Source of the DNA: Candidatus Bathycorpusculum sp.
Lineage (GTDB): Archaea > Thermoproteota > Bathyarchaeia > Bathyarchaeales > Bathycorpusculaceae
Assembly (NCBI GenBank): GCA_009787585.1
Contig: WQSY01000001.1
Coordinates: 1 to 45,073 of the forward strand
Length of the DNA stretch: 45,073 nucleotides
Direction: 5' to 3'
Made by a program: the position numbers and the translations under genes
Notes under the pieces: model-generated
Told to the model about the DNA's origin: nothing
Databases searched by the model: none
What the model saw: only the letters and a program-made list of their open reading frames with translations
Shown: piece by piece, positions 1-8,373 of the stretch
How the letters are laid out: every line of letters starts with the position of its first letter
How positions within the stretch are numbered: the first letter of the stretch is position 1

Positions 1-123
1 ATGGACATTATTTAAGAAAGCGCTATACGTTACTCTGTGTTTTCACGAGCAAACCAACTGAATGGATGTTATCTAAAGTAGTGTTCGTTGTAGTGCTAAG
101 TCTGTTTGCAAATATAAAAGATG

Positions 124-156
124 CAATAATTTTGTATTTGAGGTCAACCATGTAAA
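124..156 (+). repeat. Short diverged direct repeat, copy A
   Basis: These 33 bases match 6320-6352 at 31 of 33 positions in the same orientation, and weaker similarity continues for about 30 bases downstream. Both copies can be read in a frame containing N-N-F-V-F-E-x-x-H-V-K, preceded by K-R-[CY], and both frames stop soon afterwards. This suggests relics of one coding sequence rather than a regulatory repeat. I do not recognise the family. Confidence 0.6.
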
Positions 157-309
157 GCGCTTTCTGGTATCCTTTGCTTGTTTCATGGATTCCAGTGGTA
201 CATCACTATGTTTTATTAGTTAATGTTGCTTCTTTAAAATATTGTATTTATAAAGTTAATAAGCATGGTTTGTGTTAAGTTAATTTTAAAAGTCGCACGT
301 ATGAAACGT

Positions 310-337
310 ATAGTGGTGTATTGCAATACACAACTAT
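310..337. repeat. 28-bp near-perfect palindrome
   Basis: The central 16 bases (316-331, GTGTATTGCAATACAC) are a perfect palindrome. One mismatched pair follows (315/332), then five more matching pairs out to 310/337, so 13 of 14 base pairs match. It lies in gene-poor DNA with no adjacent start codon of a supported gene. It could be an operator-like site, a cruciform or RNA hairpin, or a remnant of mobile DNA. Confidence 0.55.
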
Positions 338-572
338 GTATTTTTCATGATGTTTTTTATGAACTGTATTTGATTTTTTTCCACCATAATGTTGTAAAAG
401 AAATGTTAAACTGTGTTATATATGTTAAACGCTTCAAGTCACGGCACTTGGTACACAATTATGTATTTCAGGAATGCAGGATAATTATTCGGTTAACAGT
501 AAAGGGCTTGGATTGTTAGAACAGCAGCAAGAGCAACGGTGTAGTTAATGTTTTGTATATCAAGTTTTTTAA

Positions 573-2054
573 TTAGGTGATTTTGTGTTTTATTTTGTTT
601 CTTGCTAGTAGGATTTCTATGGCTTTTTTTGGGTTGCGTATTGCACGTAGTACGCGTTCGTGGGTGACGGTTGGGTTTACTAGGTTTGCTTCGGCGGCTA
701 GGCAACGTAGGTCATTGGAGGTAAATTCTGGGGTTTCTATTAGGGGTTGTACTGCGGATAGGGCGTCGTCGCTAAAGTTGTTTGTTAAATAGTTTCCTTC
801 TTTGGCTTGCCGGTATAATTCTGTGCCATAGAGAGGTGTGGCGTAGCTGAAGTAAAAGTATTCAGCGCCTAAGCGGCGTAGTTTGTGGGCGAATTGGATT
901 GTTTGTTTCATGTCTTCTTTGGTTTCGCCTATCATACCTAGGATAAAGAAGCAGCCAACTTTTATGCCGACTTTGTGGGCGGCGGCTACGGCTTCTTCTA
1001 CGCGTTGTAGGTTTTGTTTTTTCTTGAGAACCTCATCTACGATGTGTTGAACACCTGATTCGGGGGCTACTAAGATTTTTTTGCATCCGGCTTTGTGCAT
1101 TAGAGTTAAAAGTTGGGGATCTAAAGCGTCTGCGCGAACGCCGTTTGGGGTGCACCATTCCACGTTTAAGCGTTTTTCAATTAACAGGTTGCAAATTTTT
1201 ACTAAACGTTCACGGTTAAAGGCAATATTGTCATCTAGAAAGTCTATTTGGTGTTTGCCATAAGTTTTAACTATTTGTTCTATTTCTGCAACGACGTTTT
1301 CAGCACTGCGGGCTCGCCATTTGCGTCCCATGGTTATGTGGTTTGAGCAAAAAACGCATCCATAGGGGCAGCCGCGGGTGGTTAGCATTCGGATAGAAGG
1401 TTTTTTGAGGTTGCCACTGATAGGGATTTTTTTGGCGGCTTCAAAAAATTCTTTCATAGGTAGCAGGTGGCGTGCGGGAAAAGGTAAGGTGTCTAGGTCT
1501 TCGATAAAGGGTCTTAGTGTGGTAGTTACAATTTGGTTATTTTCTATAAAGCTTAGGCCTTTTACTTCTTTAAAATTTTGAGTTTCATTTTCTATTGTGT
1601 TTGCGAGTTCAAGAATAGTTATCTCGGGCTCTCCAGTTACTACAAAGTCCACGTTTGTCTGTGTTAGGCATTGGGTGGGGCGTGAGGAGGCGTGTAGTCC
1701 GATAAGGGCAATTTTAAGATGGGGCTGTGCGGTTTTTATGGTTTTTGCCACGTCAAAAGCTGCTGTAGCCCATCCAGAGTATGGTACAGAGATCACAACT
1801 AGTTTGGGTTGGAATTTTTGTATACGAGCGACAATTTCTGTGTTGGACAGCCCTTGGCGGTATTTTCCGCCGCCTTCTATCTCTTCTAAAAGTTCCCAAC
1901 CCTCATTTGGAACATCAATAACTAGTACCGTATGATTTTTTTCTAGCACTGCAGCTACATAGGCTATATCCATGGGTTGATAAACGCTTGGTTTTCCCCA
2001 AGCTTTGGGTTGAATTCTAGGTGGATTTATGAGGCAAACGTGCATAGAGGGCAT
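573..2054 (-). CDS. B12-binding-domain radical SAM protein (1)
   Basis: This is a 493-residue protein with two recognisable domains. Residues about 5-180 form a cobalamin-binding-type Rossmann domain, starting with L-I-N-P-P and carrying T-G-E-P-E near 140. Residues about 220-430 are a radical SAM barrel with the cluster motif at C229, C233 and C236 (CPYGCVFC). Where classical cobalamin proteins have D-x-H-x-x-G, this one has D47-V-P-N-E-G, with no histidine, as in class B radical SAM enzymes. Family members perform radical methylation, cyclisation or other C-C chemistry; the substrate here is unknown. It is the last gene of a minus-strand tandem, 85 bases after its paralogue. The second Met (codon 4) gives the usual M-H-V-C-L-I-N-P-P start and may be the true start. 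It is less similar to the other two tandem members than they are to each other. Confidence 0.9.
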   Translation of the reverse strand: MPSMHVCLINPPRIQPKAWGKPSVYQPMDIAYVAAVLEKNHTVLVIDVPNEGWELLEEIEGGGKYRQGLSNTEIVARIQKFQPKLVVISVPYSGWATAAFDVAKTIKTAQPHLKIALIGLHASSRPTQCLTQTNVDFVVTGEPEITILELANTIENETQNFKEVKGLSFIENNQIVTTTLRPFIEDLDTLPFPARHLLPMKEFFEAAKKIPISGNLKKPSIRMLTTRGCPYGCVFCSNHITMGRKWRARSAENVVAEIEQIVKTYGKHQIDFLDDNIAFNRERLVKICNLLIEKRLNVEWCTPNGVRADALDPQLLTLMHKAGCKKILVAPESGVQHIVDEVLKKKQNLQRVEEAVAAAHKVGIKVGCFFILGMIGETKEDMKQTIQFAHKLRRLGAEYFYFSYATPLYGTELYRQAKEGNYLTNNFSDDALSAVQPLIETPEFTSNDLRCLAAEANLVNPTVTHERVLRAIRNPKKAIEILLARNKIKHKIT

Positions 2055-2139
2055 CTCTATATGATATGGTTTCTGGCGTCTGAAAAACTTTGCTAAAAAA
2101 GAGCAGAAAAAGGGTTTTTGTTGTGAACAGCCGACGTGT

Positions 2140-3525
2140 TTATCGTCGTTTTATACGCCAAATTACGTGGTTAATTGCAACGCGGGACATGACGTGGCTG
2201 TAAAAGTTACGTTTGAACATGTGTCGTAGTGCGTATTTTGGGGAGTAGAATTTGTTGTAAAAGTCTTTGCGTATTTGCAGAGCTTCTTGATCGGATAGGA
2301 GAGGGTTTTCAAAAACAGGTGTAGTGGTGTCATAGTGACTCCATTGTGGGGAGATTTTGTAGCCGAGACGTTCGACTTCGCGGCGTAATTCTGTGCCAGG
2401 ATAGGGCGTGGCAATACAGAGATAGACATCATCAGGTTCGGTGCGTCGGATAAAGTCTAGGGTTTCTTTACGCATCTGGGCTGTTTCTCCTGGGTAACCG
2501 ATGATAATGGATATGGCAACAAATAGGCCGGTTTTTTTTGCTAATTTAATAGCGTCTTCGTTTTGCTCAACAGTGGTTCGTTTGCTTACAGAGTTAAGTA
2601 CATTTTGGCAGCCTGATTCTACACCAAAGAAGACTTGTTGACAATTGGTTTTTTTCATTTTAGTAAACATTTCTTCGCTAATTTGGTCTACACGTGTTTG
2701 GCAGTCCCAGGGAATATTGAGTTTTCGACTTTTTATTTCATCACAAATTTCATAGAGACGCTTTTTGTCAAGAGTTAATGTATCATCATAGAAAGTAAAA
2801 GAGTCAGCGTTGTATTCACGTTTTAACAATTCAAGTTCATGTCCAATGTTTTGTGGGCTGCGCACGCGGTATTGTTTACCTAAAATGCGGCTGGTAGTGC
2901 AAAAGTTGCATTGAAAAGGACAGCCACGACTAGTAATTACGGGAAAGAATAATTTACCAAAGAGTCGATATTTTTCGAGAGGAAAATGTTTGTAAGCGGG
3001 AAAGGGCAAATCGTCAAGATTCTGAATATAGCCACGATTGGGGTTTTGTACAATTTGTCCTTGATGACGATAGGTAATGCCGTCTGCAGAGTTTAAACCA
3101 ACACTGTTTATAATTCGTTTAGTTAATTCTGCAAGAGTTACCTCACCTTCGCCGCGTACAATTACATCAACAGCGGGTTCTGTTGCAAGAATTTCTTTAT
3201 CCATAAAAGTAGCATGTGGACCGCCTAAAACAACAATAGAATCGGGACAGACTTCTTTAGCGCCTCGGGCAGCCATTAATGTTGAGGGCATCATAGGGGT
3301 CATGGAGCTTATGCCGACAATATCGGGATTAATATGTGCAAGCTTTTGTTTAAGCTGATTTTGGTCAAATCCTTCAGCTATGCAATCTAGAACACTTACT
3401 TGATTACCCTTCTCTTCAAGAACTGCAGCTAAATACGCAAGACCCGTAGGCAAATAGGGATGATGATGAAAAACGTCTTGTAACGCAGGAGGGTTAACTA
3501 GGGTGACTTTTGCAGCTGTGCCCAT
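2140..3525 (-). CDS. B12-binding-domain radical SAM protein (2)
   Basis: A 461-residue enzyme with an N-terminal B12-binding-type domain (residues about 5-140, ending in R-G-E-G-E) and a radical SAM domain whose cluster ligands are C202, C206 and C209 (CPFQCNFC). The D-x-H-x-x-G histidine is replaced (D47-C-I-A-E-G). A signature shared with neighbouring paralogues follows: F-Y-D-D near the middle, I-A-T-P-Y-P-G-T, and T-P-V-F-E-N-P close to the C-terminus. These resemble BchE/HpnP-like class B enzymes. The gene lies 33 bases downstream of the next tandem paralogue, so they are probably co-transcribed. The basic C-terminus (I-K-R-R) could suit membrane association; that is inference. The substrate is unknown. 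Confidence 0.9.
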   Translation of the reverse strand: MGTAAKVTLVNPPALQDVFHHHPYLPTGLAYLAAVLEEKGNQVSVLDCIAEGFDQNQLKQKLAHINPDIVGISSMTPMMPSTLMAARGAKEVCPDSIVVLGGPHATFMDKEILATEPAVDVIVRGEGEVTLAELTKRIINSVGLNSADGITYRHQGQIVQNPNRGYIQNLDDLPFPAYKHFPLEKYRLFGKLFFPVITSRGCPFQCNFCTTSRILGKQYRVRSPQNIGHELELLKREYNADSFTFYDDTLTLDKKRLYEICDEIKSRKLNIPWDCQTRVDQISEEMFTKMKKTNCQQVFFGVESGCQNVLNSVSKRTTVEQNEDAIKLAKKTGLFVAISIIIGYPGETAQMRKETLDFIRRTEPDDVYLCIATPYPGTELRREVERLGYKISPQWSHYDTTTPVFENPLLSDQEALQIRKDFYNKFYSPKYALRHMFKRNFYSHVMSRVAINHVIWRIKRR

Positions 3526-3558
3526 ATTTATTCACTCATCATCAATATAGGAAGCCTG

Positions 3559-5010
3559 TTAAAAGGCTGCTTTAATTTTTCTACGCAAATGTGCTAACGC
3601 AGTTCTTGTAGCTGATTTTCCGTAGACGCCTCCTTTACGCCACATTTTCCATATGTAACCAATACGTACATAGAAGCTTTGGAAAGCTTTTTCGCGCATT
3701 TCTACAAGCTGTTTTGAGCTAATATATGGAGTTTCAAAAATAGGCGTTGCAGTGTCATAACGATTGAAATCAGTAATTTTTAGCCAACCTTTTTGGGTTA
3801 CAAGCTCATGCATGGGTGTACCCGGATAGGGGGTGGCTATATAGTAGCCTACATCGTCAGGGTTTAGTTCTTCAACAAATTTAGTGGTCTCACGTAGAGT
3901 TTCAGGAGTTTCCTCAGGGAAACCTAAAACAACGCTTGCAACAGTCATTAACCCGACGTCTTGAGCGATTTTAAACGATTTTTTGATAGTGTCAAGTTTA
4001 TAGCCTTTACCCATTGCATCAATAACAAGTTGAGACCCAGCTTCAACACCAAACCACACAGCTATACAGCCAGCGTCTTTCATAAGCTGTAATAATTCGC
4101 GGTCAACCATGTCTACACGGGTTTCGCAGTCCCATTTAATTTTCAAACCACGTTCTTTTATAAGGTTACAAATTTCGCGAACACGGTTTTGGTCAACGGA
4201 GAAGGCGTCATCGTAGAAAGTAAATTGTTGTGCACCAAAAGTTTTTACTAGATGCTCAAGCTCATCAACAACGCTTTTTGGACTTCGCATGCGATAACCT
4301 CTGCCAAACATACGTACAGCTGAACAAAAACTGCACCAGAAAGTACAGCCTCGACTAGTGTATACTGGAAAGATAGTGATACCAAACTTGTTTAGATAGT
4401 CAAGGGGAAAGAGATGATGCGCAGGAAAGGGTAAGGAGTCAAGATCTTGGAGATAGGGGCGATCAGGGTTTTTGACTATCTCAGCACCGTTTCTACATGT
4501 GGTACCTACTACATCATAATAGGGTTTCCCTGCCTCAATACGTTCCATTAATTCAAGAAGAGTTTCTTCGCCTTCTTTTCGCACAATAATATCAAGCGCA
4601 GGATACTCGTTTAGTGCGTTTTCATCCCAAAAAGAGACATGAGAACCGCCTATAATAGTTACAATTTTAGGGTTTACTGCCTTGGCAATTTTTGCACACT
4701 CAGCACCTGACTTGTAAATTAAAGTAGTTGCGGTCATACCTACAACGTCAGGCTTACGTTTAGCAAGTTCCTCACGTAGTTGATCAAAAGTTAACTGCAT
4801 TGCCTGACAGTCAATAACATCTACTTGATAACCAGCCCGCTCTGCAACAGCAGCCAAATAACCTATACCTAAAGGGATAAAGGGCGGATGCTGATGGGCT
4901 CCTTGCGGATAAGGTGGATTAATGAATGTAACATGAGTCTTCAAATTTTTTCCCCACTCTTGCTCGTTTGATAAAGTGATACTTTGATTAATATACGTTT
5001 TTGAACACAT
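3559..5010 (-). CDS. B12-binding-domain radical SAM protein (3)
   Basis: A protein of up to 483 residues and the first gene of the minus-strand tandem. The B12-binding-type domain starts at F-I-N-P-P-Y (residue 29) and carries D-C-Q-A instead of D-x-H-x. The radical SAM cluster is at C222, C226 and C229 (CTFWCSFC), followed by R-M-F-G-R-x-Y-R-M-R-S. The first 22 residues are not conserved in its paralogues. A TTG at 4944, preceded by a GGGGA stretch, would give a start just before K-T-H-V-T-F and is a good alternative. The protein at 21565-22950 is clearly its closest relative in the window, sharing the cluster region, I-A-T-P-Y-P-G-T-P-M and the M-W-R-K-G tail. That relation ties this tandem to the corrinoid-synthesis cluster. 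Product class is secure; the reaction is unknown. Confidence 0.9.
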   Translation of the reverse strand: MCSKTYINQSITLSNEQEWGKNLKTHVTFINPPYPQGAHQHPPFIPLGIGYLAAVAERAGYQVDVIDCQAMQLTFDQLREELAKRKPDVVGMTATTLIYKSGAECAKIAKAVNPKIVTIIGGSHVSFWDENALNEYPALDIIVRKEGEETLLELMERIEAGKPYYDVVGTTCRNGAEIVKNPDRPYLQDLDSLPFPAHHLFPLDYLNKFGITIFPVYTSRGCTFWCSFCSAVRMFGRGYRMRSPKSVVDELEHLVKTFGAQQFTFYDDAFSVDQNRVREICNLIKERGLKIKWDCETRVDMVDRELLQLMKDAGCIAVWFGVEAGSQLVIDAMGKGYKLDTIKKSFKIAQDVGLMTVASVVLGFPEETPETLRETTKFVEELNPDDVGYYIATPYPGTPMHELVTQKGWLKITDFNRYDTATPIFETPYISSKQLVEMREKAFQSFYVRIGYIWKMWRKGGVYGKSATRTALAHLRRKIKAAF

Positions 5011-5140
5011 ATGAGTCTATCAGAAAATCATAAAACAGCAAACCATGTTTAAAAAAATAAACAAGAATAATACTTACAGCTATAGTGCAAAGAAATATTA
5101 AAGTTAAAGTAAAATAATGTATAAAGAGGAAGTTTAGAAA

Positions 5141-5386
5141 ATGAAAGTTTGTATTGCATGTGGTATGCCTATGAATGCAAAAAATGATTATTCTATGGGC
5201 GATGAGAACAAAAATTATTGTGTCCATTGCACTAACGCAAACGGTTCTATGCAAACATTTGAGGAGAAAAAAGAGAGCATGACAAATTTTATTGTTAAAA
5301 CACAAAATTTGTCACGTGAAGCTGCCGAAAATGTAGCGTTATCTATGATGAAAAAGCTCCCTGCATGGGAAAAACAGTTCACATAA
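5141..5386 (+). CDS. Small putative zinc-ribbon protein
   Basis: An 81-residue protein preceded by a GAGGAAG ribosome-binding site nine bases before the ATG. It has C4-x2-C-G-M-P-M and Y-C-V-H-C-x5-G, giving a CxxC...CxxC zinc knuckle. This matches the Zn_ribbon_2 type of small putative zinc-ribbon proteins (C-G-M-P-M and Y-C-x-x-C signatures). The C-terminal half is a charged helix-rich region ending M-K-K-L-P-A-W. The family is often encoded alone, and its function is not established. It is divergent from the B12-type radical SAM tandem with 130 bases between the starts, so shared regulation is possible but not shown. Confidence 0.75.
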   Translation: MKVCIACGMPMNAKNDYSMGDENKNYCVHCTNANGSMQTFEEKKESMTNFIVKTQNLSREAAENVALSMMKKLPAWEKQFT

Positions 5387-5612
5387 GTCTCAAAACCTGT
5401 CTTCAACAATAAAACCTCTATAACAACTTATTTTACATTAATCATTGTGCCTTTATGTGTAACCTAAACCCTGAAAGCATAACTGTAATCTCTATGAAAA
5501 TGTGAAATTTTCGAAGTTTTAGGTAAATACTCGTTATGTTACGTTTTTCTTTGTTTGGTTTGTTAGTTTTGCTTTTTATTGTTTTTTATTGCCATTTGCT
5601 TTTGTCTTGTCC
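5387..5612. other. Intergenic DNA before IS remnant
   Basis: No gene is visible. The stretch is T-rich near 5560-5605, which could serve as an oligo-T transcription end for the zinc-ribbon gene. It ends at the left terminal repeat of the decayed insertion sequence. Confidence 0.4.
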
Positions 5613-6183
5613 CAAAATAATTTCCCCACTTGAGGTATCTTACAACTCGCTATTTCACCATCTAACGACCTAGCAGTTACCCATCCACACCTCAGCACAA
5701 ACGACCAACAAACACTTAGTCAACTCCGCAATATCAAAACGCAAAAACCACTTCAGCGTCTACGGTAGTGGTTGATGCTGGTAAAAAATTAAAAATTACA
5801 AACGACATTATTGACGAATCATGGCAACCAGTTTTAGCTAATAAGAAGATAAGAGAGGTCATGATGGTGCATACGTTTGATTTGTACCTTAAAAAATGTC
5901 ATATTAGGCATGTTCTTTGTAGGGTTGGTCATCCTCAAACAAAGAGTATGCTTGAGAAGTTTATGATCTTTACATTAATCATAGACTACGGTTTGAGAGT
6001 TTAGAGGGTTTGTGGTTTGGTATAGTGATAGGCCTAGGGCTTTGAATTTGTGGGAGACAGAGACTCCTAACATGGCGTTTGTTAGACGTTTGTGGCCTGA
6101 GGTGGGTTGGGTATAGCTGCTAAACAGTTTGGATGGTAAAAATTGTGAATATTAAGATAAATCAAAAAGGGGAAATAATTTCC
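5613..6183 (+). mobile_element. Decayed IS481-like insertion sequence with terminal inverted repeats
   Basis: The left end (about 5613-5643) and the reverse complement of the right end (about 6153-6183) share ATTTCCCC followed by a region ending TATCTTA, with 11 of 15 matches in the inner part. They read as imperfect terminal inverted repeats of about 30 bases. Between them lies a frameshifted transposase relic. At about 570 bases the element is roughly half the length of a complete IS481-family member, so it is internally deleted and cannot be autonomous. Confidence 0.6.
5768..6116 (+). pseudogene. Transposase relic, rve/IS481-like
   Basis: The first frame contains R-H-V-L-C-R-V-G-H-P-Q-T followed by L-E-K-F, the hallmark region holding the catalytic Glu of the DDE integrase core in IS481-type transposases. 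The similarity then moves to other frames: D-L-Y-I-N-H-R-L-R-F-E-S-L in one, then V-W-Y-S-D-R-P-R-A-L-N-L and N-M-A-F-V-R-R-L-W-P-E in another, ending at TAG 6114-6116. At least two frameshifts are therefore needed to rebuild the C-terminal part. The region before the Glu is shortened, and the usual T-D-H-G-x-Q-F block is missing or corrupted. The gene is dead. Confidence 0.8.
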
Positions 6184-6553
6184 GTAAATCACACCGCGAC
6201 AAATACGCCACATCCCACCCACCAAATCCAACCGACCATACCTACAAGCCGTATCACATAGTACACCTCAAAATAGAACGTTTCATGATCAGAAAGATTA
6301 TTGACAAATTTAAACGTTACAATAATTTTGTATTTGAGGCCCACCATGTAAAACACTTACTCATACCCTTACTTGTTTGTTCTTTAGCTCAGTCGGTTTC
6401 ATAATTCTGTTTACAAGAAGTAGCATCCCGTAGCATCGGCCAAAATTTGTGCTCTAACTTTTTACAGCTGTAACAAGGGTAAATAACAGATTGTTTTCTG
6501 CTGTTAGAATTATTTTTTTGTATTTTGATAGTTGCTGTAATGCTTAAATTGTA
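6184..6553. other. Intergenic DNA with repeat copy
   Basis: No intact gene is visible. It contains copy B of the short repeat (6320-6352), inside a short frame reading R-K-I-I-D-K-F-K-R-Y-N-N-F-V-F-E before a stop at about 6404. This looks like a fragment of a lost gene. T-rich DNA at 6510-6530 precedes the methyltransferase gene. Confidence 0.45.
6320..6352 (+). repeat. Short diverged direct repeat, copy B
   Basis: Matches 124-156 at 31 of 33 positions. The local reading frame K-R-Y-N-N-F-V-F-E-A-H-H-V-K parallels copy A. It lies about 140 bases beyond the right end of the IS481-like remnant, so it is not part of that element's terminal repeat. Confidence 0.6.
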
Positions 6554-7282
6554 GTGAACAGACAATTAGAAGTAATGTCAAGCGGTATTAAGAGACAAAT
6601 TCACGGTATAATGTGGCTTCTTAGGAATCCCAAACAAATTCAGCACCTTATCATACGGGAGACACTGTATCGACGTAGGAACTCTAGTCGGCAAGGTTGG
6701 ATTGAGTGGCAAAAATATGACACCTATACGGCTGCGTTTCAGCATAGTACCAATGTTTCTTATGCAAGACCTTTGAATCAGGCGAGAATTCAAACTTTTC
6801 TTGAAATGATAAGCAGAGGAGGCAAAAACCTAAACGTTTTAGACGTTGGCTGTGGTGATGGCGTGTTAAGTGAACCCATAGCAAAACAGGGTAACGCTGT
6901 AACAGGGTTTGATTTGCCAACAATTACCTCTATGGCTCATAAACGGCGCATCTCAAATGTTTTCTCAGGTGACGCTGAAAACTTGGCGTTTAAACCAGAA
7001 GTTTTTGATGTTGTTTTAGCTTCAGAGGTGGTAGAGCATCTTTGGAATCCTCAACGTTTTCTTAATGATGCGCATCGTGTGTTAAAACCTAAAGGTCTTC
7101 TCATTTTGGAAGCTCCTGAGGGTATTGAGGGTCTAAGGTACGATGCGCATAAAAACTGGTTCACTACAGAACGCTTTCAGCATATGTTGGATAAAAAATT
7201 TACTTTACTGCAATCAAAAACGTACTCGCCCGAATGGGGAGCCCCCACAGCAACATTTATTTGTCTATTTCAAAAAAACTAG
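6554..7282 (+). CDS. Class I SAM-dependent methyltransferase
   Basis: A 242-residue protein with a seven-strand Rossmann methyltransferase fold. Motif I is V-L-D-V-G-C-G-D-G near residue 95, the acidic loop follows in G-F-D-L-P, and motif IV/post-motif is D-V-V-L-A-S-E-V-V-E-H-L near 152-163. It matches the Methyltransf_11 type used for small-molecule, lipid or glycan methylation. The first 60 residues are basic and lie outside the catalytic fold. The start shown is GTG; an in-frame ATG at 6575 would remove seven residues, and neither has a clear Shine-Dalgarno. Its 3' end overlaps the convergent aldo/keto reductase gene by four bases. The substrate cannot be told from the sequence. Confidence 0.85.
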   Translation: MNRQLEVMSSGIKRQIHGIMWLLRNPKQIQHLIIRETLYRRRNSSRQGWIEWQKYDTYTAAFQHSTNVSYARPLNQARIQTFLEMISRGGKNLNVLDVGCGDGVLSEPIAKQGNAVTGFDLPTITSMAHKRRISNVFSGDAENLAFKPEVFDVVLASEVVEHLWNPQRFLNDAHRVLKPKGLLILEAPEGIEGLRYDAHKNWFTTERFQHMLDKKFTLLQSKTYSPEWGAPTATFICLFQKN

Positions 7283-8370
7283 ACTGATAAGGTTTCATGT
7301 GCGTCTTTTAGCAGTTTTTCTATAGGTAAATTGTAGGGGCATTTTGGTTGACATAGGCCACAGTGGGTGCATTTGTCAAATTTTATGTCCAGTCCACTGT
7401 ATAGTTTACAGGCCCATTTCTTAAGCCCATAGACTGTGTGAAAAGAGGCGAATCGTAGAATTGCGGGTATGTTTATTTTTTCAGTACAGGGCATACAGTA
7501 AGCGCAGTCACGGCAGTGCGCAAGTGGAAAGTTGAAGCGTTTTTGCTCTAAAGTCGTTAGTCCTTGATAATTTATACCTACTTTAGCGGCAGTTTCAACT
7601 TCAACTATGGAACGTACGCCTACAAGAGTTGAGGCAACATCTTTAGACAAGTTATATCTAAGAAGGCTAGAAACCATTTCAGAATTGTTTTGTCCTAAGA
7701 GCAGCTTTAATTCAGGTTCATTGGAAACCAATGAAAGAGAGGGTTGATATAAGCAAGTAACGAGATTGGATGTTTTGGCAGAGAGAGGTTTCATAGCTAT
7801 TACGCCAACATCTAAGTCTTTGGCGGCAGGCAAAAGTTCTTCTTCAGCTTGTCGGGTTATAATATTTAAAGGGACAAGAACTGTGTCAAATTCACCTGTC
7901 TGTATGGCTTTAAGTAAAACACGTGGTTTATGTCCTGTTATACCAATGAAATTTGTTAGTTTTTCTTTTTGAGCTTTTTTACAGGTTTGCAGTGCGCCAT
8001 CAGAGCTTATAGCTTTGGTTAGGGTTTTTTCGTCATCGATACCGTGTAGTTGAAGTATGTCAACGTGGTCTGTTTGGAGACGCTGTAAACTGGTTTTTAG
8101 GTCGTCAAGAGATTCTTGTTTTGTTCGAGAACCAGTTTTTGTAGCTATTACGCATTGGTTGCGAACATTTTTTAGGGCGTGACCAATTTTTTCTTCACTA
8201 TCACCATCCCAGCGGGCAGTGTCAAAATAGTTAATACCTAACTCGAAGGCTTTCCTAACAACATTTACAGCATCGGATGGACTTATCTCAGATATCCATG
8301 TTCCACCGAAGCTAACTAGGGACGTTTGAAGATTTGTTTTGCCAAGACGTCGTTTCTGCAAGCATAGCAC
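7279..8370 (-). CDS. Aldo/keto reductase with C-terminal ferredoxin domain; catalytic Tyr replaced
   Basis: A 363-residue protein. Residues about 5-260 form an aldo/keto reductase barrel; about 280-345 carry two iron-sulfur-type cysteine groups (C-R-D-C-A-Y-C-M-P-C and C-T-H-C-G-L-C-x-x-K-C-P). Ferredoxin-fused members are common in anaerobes. Of the usual tetrad, Asp50 (F-D-T-A), Lys78 (A-T-K) and His109 (Q-L-H-G) are present. The tyrosine position, in the usual D-T-A-x-x-Y-x-x-S-E, reads D-T-A-R-W-D55-G-D-S-E, so Tyr is replaced by Asp. Standard NAD(P)H carbonyl reduction may be altered or lost. It lies three bases downstream of a B12-type radical SAM gene on the same strand, so the two are almost surely co-transcribed, and it could act as an electron-transfer or product-reducing partner. 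Confidence 0.85.
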   Translation of the reverse strand: MLCLQKRRLGKTNLQTSLVSFGGTWISEISPSDAVNVVRKAFELGINYFDTARWDGDSEEKIGHALKNVRNQCVIATKTGSRTKQESLDDLKTSLQRLQTDHVDILQLHGIDDEKTLTKAISSDGALQTCKKAQKEKLTNFIGITGHKPRVLLKAIQTGEFDTVLVPLNIITRQAEEELLPAAKDLDVGVIAMKPLSAKTSNLVTCLYQPSLSLVSNEPELKLLLGQNNSEMVSSLLRYNLSKDVASTLVGVRSIVEVETAAKVGINYQGLTTLEQKRFNFPLAHCRDCAYCMPCTEKINIPAILRFASFHTVYGLKKWACKLYSGLDIKFDKCTHCGLCQPKCPYNLPIEKLLKDAHETLSV

Positions 8371-8373
8371 CTG

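Larger units (their letters stand above)
1..572. other. Gene-poor interval at window start
   Basis: I find no supportable gene here. Short open frames exist but show no family pattern, and they are low-complexity, rich in Phe, Val, Tyr and Cys. The interval holds one copy of a short repeat shared with 6320-6352, and a 28-bp near-palindrome at 310-337. The downstream neighbour is the 3' end of a minus-strand radical SAM gene, so no promoter is expected at that edge. Confidence 0.6.

Noticed and set aside
265-519. 84-codon open frame on the plus strand
   Set aside because: Low-complexity hydrophobic and Cys-rich composition, no ribosome-binding site and no family pattern; not called a gene.
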